A stretch of DNA of 64,000 bases, from NCBI RefSeq assembly GCF_029212375.1, contig NZ_JARGNU010000008.1:1-64000 (forward strand), in the 5' to 3' direction. This document shows, piece after piece, positions 59,503 through 64,000 of the stretch. Within the stretch, counting starts at the first letter, position 1, and the number at the start of each line of letters is the position of its first letter. This DNA is from Zhongshania sp. (GTDB lineage: Bacteria > Pseudomonadota > Gammaproteobacteria > Pseudomonadales > Spongiibacteraceae). The position numbers and the translations under genes are program-made. The notes under the pieces are model-generated. The model made no database searches. It was not told the DNA's origin and was given only the letters and a program-made list of their open reading frames with translations.

Positions 59503-60429
59503 ATGTCCATGGCTGATCGTGATGGCCTGATTTGGTTTGACGGCGAAATGGTTCCTTGGCGCGATGCCAAAGTCCACGTATTAACTCACACCCTGCACTA
59601 CGGTATGGGTGTGTTTGAAGGCGTGCGCGCCTATAAAACAGAAAATCGCGGCACCTGCATTTTCCGTATGCAAGAGCACACCGACCGGCTGTTCCGCTCT
59701 GCGCATATTATGCGTATGGAAATGACCGTGACCAAAGAACAGGTCAACGAAGCCCAGCGCGCAGTTGTGCGTGAGAACGGCTTAGATGAAGCCTATCTGC
59801 GGCCGATGTGTTTTTACGGCTCCGAGGGTATGGGCCTGCGCGCCGACAACCTGAAGATGCACGTTATTGTTGCCGCTTGGGATTGGCCTAGCTATATGAG
59901 CCCCGAAGCGCGAGACAAAGGCATTAAAGTACGCTGCTCGTCCTATACTCGCCACCACGTTAATATTTCGATGTGCAAAGCCAAAGCTAATGGCCATTAC
60001 ATCAACTCGATGCTGGCCTTGCGCGAAGCGCTAGACAGTGGCTGCGAAGAAGCCCTATTGCTCGACAACGAAGGCTATGTTGCCGAAGGCAGTGGCGAGA
60101 ACGTGTTCATTGTTCGCAATGGCAAGATCTTCACTCCTGAACTGACCAGCTGCTTAGATGGCATTACTCGTAATACCATCTTTGAATTTGCCAAAGAATT
60201 GGGGCTGGAAGTGGAAGAGAAGCGCATCACCCGCGATGAAATCTACATTGCCGATGAAGCCTTCTTTACCGGTACGGCGGCAGAGGTATTGCCAATTCGT
60301 GAACTGGATGGCCGAGTAATTGGCGCCGGTAAGCGCGGCCCAATTACCACCGAGCTGCAAACTATGTATTTCGACCAAGTAAAAGGTCGTCGTGAGCAGT
60401 TCCCCGAGTGGTCAACGCCAGTTCGTTAA
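59503..60429 (+). CDS. ilvE: Branched-chain amino acid aminotransferase
   Basis: 308 aa class IV PLP enzyme. HTLHYGMGVFEGVRAYKT, SYTRHHVNISMCKAKANGHY (the PLP Lys is in KANGHY), EGSGENVFIV, and GTAAEVLPIREL. GAGGAG lies 9 bases before the ATG. The glnE-ilvE order is also seen in Pseudomonas, where LPS core genes follow. Confidence 0.96.
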   Translation: MSMADRDGLIWFDGEMVPWRDAKVHVLTHTLHYGMGVFEGVRAYKTENRGTCIFRMQEHTDRLFRSAHIMRMEMTVTKEQVNEAQRAVVRENGLDEAYLRPMCFYGSEGMGLRADNLKMHVIVAAWDWPSYMSPEARDKGIKVRCSSYTRHHVNISMCKAKANGHYINSMLALREALDSGCEEALLLDNEGYVAEGSGENVFIVRNGKIFTPELTSCLDGITRNTIFEFAKELGLEVEEKRITRDEIYIADEAFFTGTAAEVLPIRELDGRVIGAGKRGPITTELQTMYFDQVKGRREQFPEWSTPVR

Positions 60430-60439
60430 TGGCGCTTGC

Positions 60440-60471
60440 GCACTGAGCCTCAGCACGACGGGGCTCAGTGC
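60440..60471. terminator. Hairpin between ilvE and a convergent lipoprotein gene
   Basis: GCACTGAGCC (60440-60449) pairs with GGCTCAGTGC (60462-60471). It may end both converging transcripts. No long T-run. Confidence 0.6.
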
Positions 60472-60478
60472 GTGCAAA

Positions 60479-60862
60479 TTAATCTGTGTATCGGCATTCG
60501 CCACGAATAATAATTTCATTTAGCACAGCGTACTTGTCGGTCATGGTATAGCCCTTTGGGCAATATTTCTTCACTCTTGGGTCTTGCTCTAAATAGTATT
60601 CGGCACGTTTTAACTGTGTTTCTTCGCTCTCTCGTTGCTCCGCGTTCCGGCTCCGCTGGCCATCGCTGCGCTGGGTAATGGGTTTGGGTTTTTCTCTGAA
60701 TAAAGGCAAGGTGTAACGGAATAAGCGAATGTCATCGCCTTTTACCGTGGTGTCGAATAAGCCGATCTCGTTTCTTTTACCGCCGCCGCTCGCGCAGCCG
60801 GTTAACATAATTAATACGATGAGAGTGATTTTTTTATAGTGGGCTAATGCTGTTATGCACAT
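60479..60862 (-). CDS. Small lipoprotein
   Basis: 127 aa from ATG 60862. Signal and lipobox LTGC (ITLIVLIMLTGCASGGG), then a charged, partly helical domain with Cys late in the chain (KKYCPKGY, RGECRY). No family recognised. The frame is open further upstream, but that would bury the signal. Confidence 0.6.
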   Translation of the reverse strand: MCITALAHYKKITLIVLIMLTGCASGGGKRNEIGLFDTTVKGDDIRLFRYTLPLFREKPKPITQRSDGQRSRNAEQRESEETQLKRAEYYLEQDPRVKKYCPKGYTMTDKYAVLNEIIIRGECRYTD

Positions 60863-61130
60863 TGCTATTAATGTCTCTGCAAAGGGTTTGTGGGCCTGCG
60901 GCGAGTGTAACATGACAAAGTCTTAATGCCAGATACAGGGCCTGCGGGGCATAGCAAGTGGATTTATCGACATGCCATGGTTAGAATCCTGTTACCTGCT
61001 TGCGGCATTCTTCGCTGCGCTGTTGGGCAATGTTGCTCTTCCCGCCATTCCTTAGGCTATACAGCAGCCGCCGTGGCGGCGCTGAGAAGAAGCTCTTGGT
61101 TTCAAAAAACGAATAACAGCGACCCCAGAT

Positions 61131-62447
61131 ATGCCGTTAAAACCTTCTGCAACTGCTTCACCAAAATCGGCTTTTACAGCCAAGATCATTTCGCTCAATG
61201 AGGCGCGCCCACGGCGAGCCTTAAACGTGTGCTTGTTGGGCTATCGCAGCGCACCCTATGGCGGCGGCCAAGGTATTTATCTTAAATACTTGAGCAAAGC
61301 CCTTGTTGAGGCAGGGCATAGCGTCGATGTTATCTCGGGCCAACCTTATCCTCATCTTGATCCCAGAGTGAAGCTAATCAAGATGCCGGGTATGAATTTG
61401 TTCGAAACCGGACTTAGTTCGATTCGGCCTCACCACCTTAGTTCACTGACCAATATCATTGAGTGGACAGGTAAGCTCAGCGGCGCATTTTCCGAGCCAT
61501 ATTGCTTTGGCCGGCGGGTTGTTAAATACCTCGCTAAGCATGGTCGGCACTACGACATTATTCATGATAATCAATGCCTTAGTTATGGCATGCTGGAACT
61601 TCAAAAGCGCGGTTTCTCCTTGGTCACCACAATTCACCACCCCATAACCAGCGACCTGCGCATTGCCCTGAATGCCGCCAAAAATTGGAAGGAGCGGCTA
61701 TTAATCAAACGTTGGCACAGCTTTTTAACTATGCAGCGCCAAGTGGCCCGCCAGCTTCATCACGTGGTTACCGTTTCTGAGCGCTCGCGCCAAGACATCG
61801 CCGCCGCCTTCGACATGCAGCCGGCGGGTATTAGTGTGGTTTTAAATGGTATTGATACTGCGGAATTTCGTCCCTTAACCGATGTGGTCAAAAACCCCAA
61901 TAGGGTTATGGCGGCGGTTTCTTCAGACCAGCCCATGAAAGGCATGCGCTATTTATTGGAAGGCGTGGCAAAAGTATTGCCCAGTTATCCAGCATTAGAA
62001 TTGCTGTTGGTCGGCAAACCCCAAGAGGGTGGCGAAAGCAGCCAATTGATACAAGCGCTTGGTCTGAGCAAACATATTCGCTGTGTTAGCGGTATTAGCA
62101 CCGAGGATTTGGTGCGGTTTTACAATGAAGCAGCGGTGGTGATTGTGCCCTCGGTTTACGAAGGTTTTGGTCTGCCTGCCGGCGAAGCCATGGCCTGCGG
62201 CACCGCCTTAATTTCTACCGACGGCGGCGCCTTGCCCGAGGTGGTTGGCGACGCTGCGATTCAAGTGCCAGTGCGTGACAGCGCAGCGATTGCCGAGGCA
62301 CTGGACGCGCTACTGGCGTCACCGGCCAAGCGCGAGCAATTGGCCGCGGCTGGGCGCCAGCGTATTGAAGAATTGTTTTGCTGGCGCCGCGCGGCTCAGC
62401 AAATGAGCAATTACTACTGGGAGGTGTTGCAACGTGAAAACCGTTGA
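61131..62447 (+). CDS. Glycosyltransferase family 4
   Basis: 438 aa. GT-B fold: YGGGQGIYLKYLSKALVEAG near the N-terminus, VVTVSERSRQDI, VLNGIDTAEF between domains and the donor motif YEGFGLPAGEAMACGT (E-x7-E) near the C-terminus. It transfers a sugar from a nucleotide donor, probably in envelope polysaccharide or lipid synthesis. ATG 61131 is uncertain; homology begins near RRALNVCLLGYRS. Overlaps the methyltransferase by 14 bases. Confidence 0.9.
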   Translation: MPLKPSATASPKSAFTAKIISLNEARPRRALNVCLLGYRSAPYGGGQGIYLKYLSKALVEAGHSVDVISGQPYPHLDPRVKLIKMPGMNLFETGLSSIRPHHLSSLTNIIEWTGKLSGAFSEPYCFGRRVVKYLAKHGRHYDIIHDNQCLSYGMLELQKRGFSLVTTIHHPITSDLRIALNAAKNWKERLLIKRWHSFLTMQRQVARQLHHVVTVSERSRQDIAAAFDMQPAGISVVLNGIDTAEFRPLTDVVKNPNRVMAAVSSDQPMKGMRYLLEGVAKVLPSYPALELLLVGKPQEGGESSQLIQALGLSKHIRCVSGISTEDLVRFYNEAAVVIVPSVYEGFGLPAGEAMACGTALISTDGGALPEVVGDAAIQVPVRDSAAIAEALDALLASPAKREQLAAAGRQRIEELFCWRRAAQQMSNYYWEVLQRENR

Positions 62448-63150
62448 TTTTCGCCATCTCCACCTCAAGCGTGGCGATAAAGTATTAGACCTTGGCTGTG
62501 GCGAAGGTCGTCATGTTATCTCTGCTTATGTTGAGGGCGATATCACCGCCATTGGCGTCGATTTATGCTTAAAAGATTTACAGACTGCCAAAACCCGTTT
62601 TACTGATTTTAATGAGCACAACAACGAGCACAAAGCCTTTGGCCTCGCTAATGCCGACGCCCTAAACCTGCCCTTTGCCGACAATAGCTTTGATAAAGTG
62701 ATTTGCTCCGAGGTGCTCGAGCATATTCCAGACTACGAATCGGTGCTCAAAGAGATTGAGCGCATTTTAAAACCCGGTGGCTTGTTTTGTGCCAGCGTGC
62801 CCCGCGCGTGGCCAGAGAAAATTTGCTGGGCGCTGAGCGAGGCCTACCACAAAGTCGAGGGTGGCCATATTCGCATCTTTAAGGCCAGCCAGCTGCGCGG
62901 GCAAATACAAAGTTTGGGCTTTCGTTTTTACCGGCGCCACTGGGCACATGCCTTGCATTCCCCCTACTGGTGGTTGAAATGTGCGTTTTGGGATAAGCAA
63001 GACAGCAACCCGCTGATTAAACAATACCACCGGTTTTTGGTATGGGATTTAATGGACAAACCGCTTTTTACCCGCAGTTTAGAGGCGAGCTTAAATCCCC
63101 TGCTAGGCAAATCGGTGGTGATGTACTTTGAAAAGGCGAGCCCTGCATGA
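62434..63150 (+). CDS. Class I SAM-dependent methyltransferase
   Basis: 238 aa from a GTG with GGAGG upstream. SAM loop KVLDLGCGEGRHV, IGVDLC, and the post-motif VICSEVLEHIPDYE. The substrate is unknown; the context points to a lipid or saccharide. Its TGA overlaps the next ATG. Confidence 0.88.
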   Translation: MKTVDFRHLHLKRGDKVLDLGCGEGRHVISAYVEGDITAIGVDLCLKDLQTAKTRFTDFNEHNNEHKAFGLANADALNLPFADNSFDKVICSEVLEHIPDYESVLKEIERILKPGGLFCASVPRAWPEKICWALSEAYHKVEGGHIRIFKASQLRGQIQSLGFRFYRRHWAHALHSPYWWLKCAFWDKQDSNPLIKQYHRFLVWDLMDKPLFTRSLEASLNPLLGKSVVMYFEKASPA

Positions 63151-64000
63151 GTGGACTGTTTTTAAGCAAAGGGCTGTTTCCGCAAGAATTCTTCCGGCCG
63201 ACGGTTGAGTTTTTAGTGCGTGGCCAGCAGCCAGACGGCAGCATTCCGTGGTTTGCCGGCGGCCATGCCGACCCCTGGGATCACGTTGAATCGGCCATGG
63301 GCCTGAGTATTGGCGGTGAATTTGATGCCGCCGAGCGTGCTTACCGCTGGCTTAAAAATACCCAGCTCGACGACGGCAGCTGGTGGGCCGCCTACCGCGA
63401 CGGCGCGGTGGATAATCACGAGCGTCGTGAGACCAATTTTGTTGCCTACATTGCCACCGGACTTTGGCAGCATTTTTTAATCAGCGAAAACCAAGATTTT
63501 CTGCACGAGATGTGGCCCTGCGTGCAAGCGGCCATCGAGTTTGTGTTGGCCCAGCAATCCCCCCACGGCGAGATTAATTGGGCGGTAAACACCGATGGCG
63601 AAGCGATGTGCGACGCTCTGATTACCGGCTGTTCCTCCATTTATAAAAGTTTGGAATGCGCGGTGAATATTTCGGTGCAAGTTGGCGCGCCGCGACCAAT
63701 CTGGCGCGATGCCCGCCACGCGCTGGGTGAGGCGCTGCGCAAAAAGCCCGAGCGTTTTGATCGCACTTGGGAAAGTAAAGCGCGCTACTCCATGGACTGG
63801 TTTTACCCAGTTTTAAGCGGTGTTATTTCGCCAGCCAAGGCCAGCGCCCACCTGCAAAAACGCTGGGACGATTTTGTGGAGCAGGGCTTGGGTTGTCGCT
63901 GCGTGGCGGATCAACCTTGGGTGACGGTGGCGGAATCCTGCGAATTGACCATGGCTTTGTTGGCAGCGGGCGATCACGCTCGCGCGGTGACGGTGTACAG
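63147..64000 (+). CDS. Alpha-alpha-toroid (prenyltransferase/cyclase-like) protein, runs off window
   Basis: At least 284 codons, cut by the window end. Repeated GQQPDGSIPWFAGG, TQLDDGSWWAAYRDG and SPHGEINWAVN motifs are QW-like repeats of the alpha-alpha toroid found in squalene/terpene cyclases and prenyltransferases. The known phenyltransferase-annotated homologues lie in the same order after a GT4 and a methyltransferase. No cyclase Asp motif (DXDD) is seen in this part, so its catalytic role is uncertain. Confidence 0.7.
   Translation, partial: MSGLFLSKGLFPQEFFRPTVEFLVRGQQPDGSIPWFAGGHADPWDHVESAMGLSIGGEFDAAERAYRWLKNTQLDDGSWWAAYRDGAVDNHERRETNFVAYIATGLWQHFLISENQDFLHEMWPCVQAAIEFVLAQQSPHGEINWAVNTDGEAMCDALITGCSSIYKSLECAVNISVQVGAPRPIWRDARHALGEALRKKPERFDRTWESKARYSMDWFYPVLSGVISPAKASAHLQKRWDDFVEQGLGCRCVADQPWVTVAESCELTMALLAAGDHARAVTVY

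Noticed and set aside
60926..61201. 91-codon plus-strand frame before the glycosyltransferase
   Set aside because: No ribosome-binding site or family features, and it overlaps the glycosyltransferase start in another frame.

Overview
The window is chromosomal DNA of a Gram-negative gammaproteobacterium. The order recG-oxyR ... ridA-spoT-rpoZ-gmk ... yicC/rph-crc-pyrE ... slmA-argB-algC-coaBC-radC-rpmB-rpmG matches the backbone I know from Pseudomonas (the PA5315 to PA5345 region of PAO1). The pyrE-crc pairing, AlgC with a membrane-anchored N-terminal extension, and lipoproteins and outer-membrane barrels point to the Pseudomonas/Cellvibrionales part of the class. A marine Spongiibacteraceae-type bacterium is my guess; the species cannot be read from the sequence. 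No rRNA, tRNA, CRISPR array or complete insertion sequence was seen.

Layout. 1-2.1 kb: a CheB/CheR fusion protein that stops early. 2.6-10.5 kb: a tightly packed accessory operon with a thermostable-hemolysin-family (GNAT-like) protein, an ANL adenylating enzyme, a heme-oxygenase-like diiron protein, an SDR, a response regulator and sensor kinase, a cupredoxin, an FTR1-type iron permease and an outer-membrane protein. It is preceded by a TTAAG-N6-TTAAA direct repeat of the kind bound by BqsR/PmrA/QseB-type regulators. 10.7-13 kb: small accessory genes (SRPBCC, DUF805, PilZ) and a DapA homologue without its catalytic lysine. 13-22 kb: backbone genes recG, oxyR (with a near-canonical OxyR box), a quinone oxidoreductase, ridA, spoT, rpoZ and gmk.

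22-33.4 kb is an 11-kb accessory block between gmk and yicC, which are neighbours in Pseudomonas. It holds a thrombospondin-type-3 lipoprotein with an unusual 15/18-residue leucine-rich repeat, a DUF488 protein, an ECF sigma/anti-sigma operon with a coiled-coil exported protein, and a TPR outer-membrane barrel. Then come a decayed second copy of gmk in the same orientation as the intact gene, a broken hipBA pair with four operator-like boxes, and an intact hipBA pair. The gmk remnant suggests how the block was acquired.

33.4-44.5 kb returns to the backbone: yicC, rph, crc, pyrE, a DUF4124-like protein, slmA, argB, algC, coaBC, radC, rpmB and rpmG; dut is not in its usual place between coaBC and algC. 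44.5-46.8 kb is a cluster of small envelope and stress proteins (BON, CsbD, DUF1328, DUF883, a YqjE-like holin-family protein). 46.8-54.5 kb carries a histidine phosphatase, an outer-membrane barrel, a large lipoprotein, argE and the Pit phosphate transporter with its DUF47 partner. 54.7-60.4 kb has an orphan PilB/GspE ATPase, glnE and ilvE. The right edge (61.1-64 kb) starts a glycosyltransferase / methyltransferase / alpha-alpha-toroid operon that runs out of the window.

Start codons were chosen from ribosome-binding sites, family N-termini and overlaps. Function calls rest on remembered family motifs; no database search was run.
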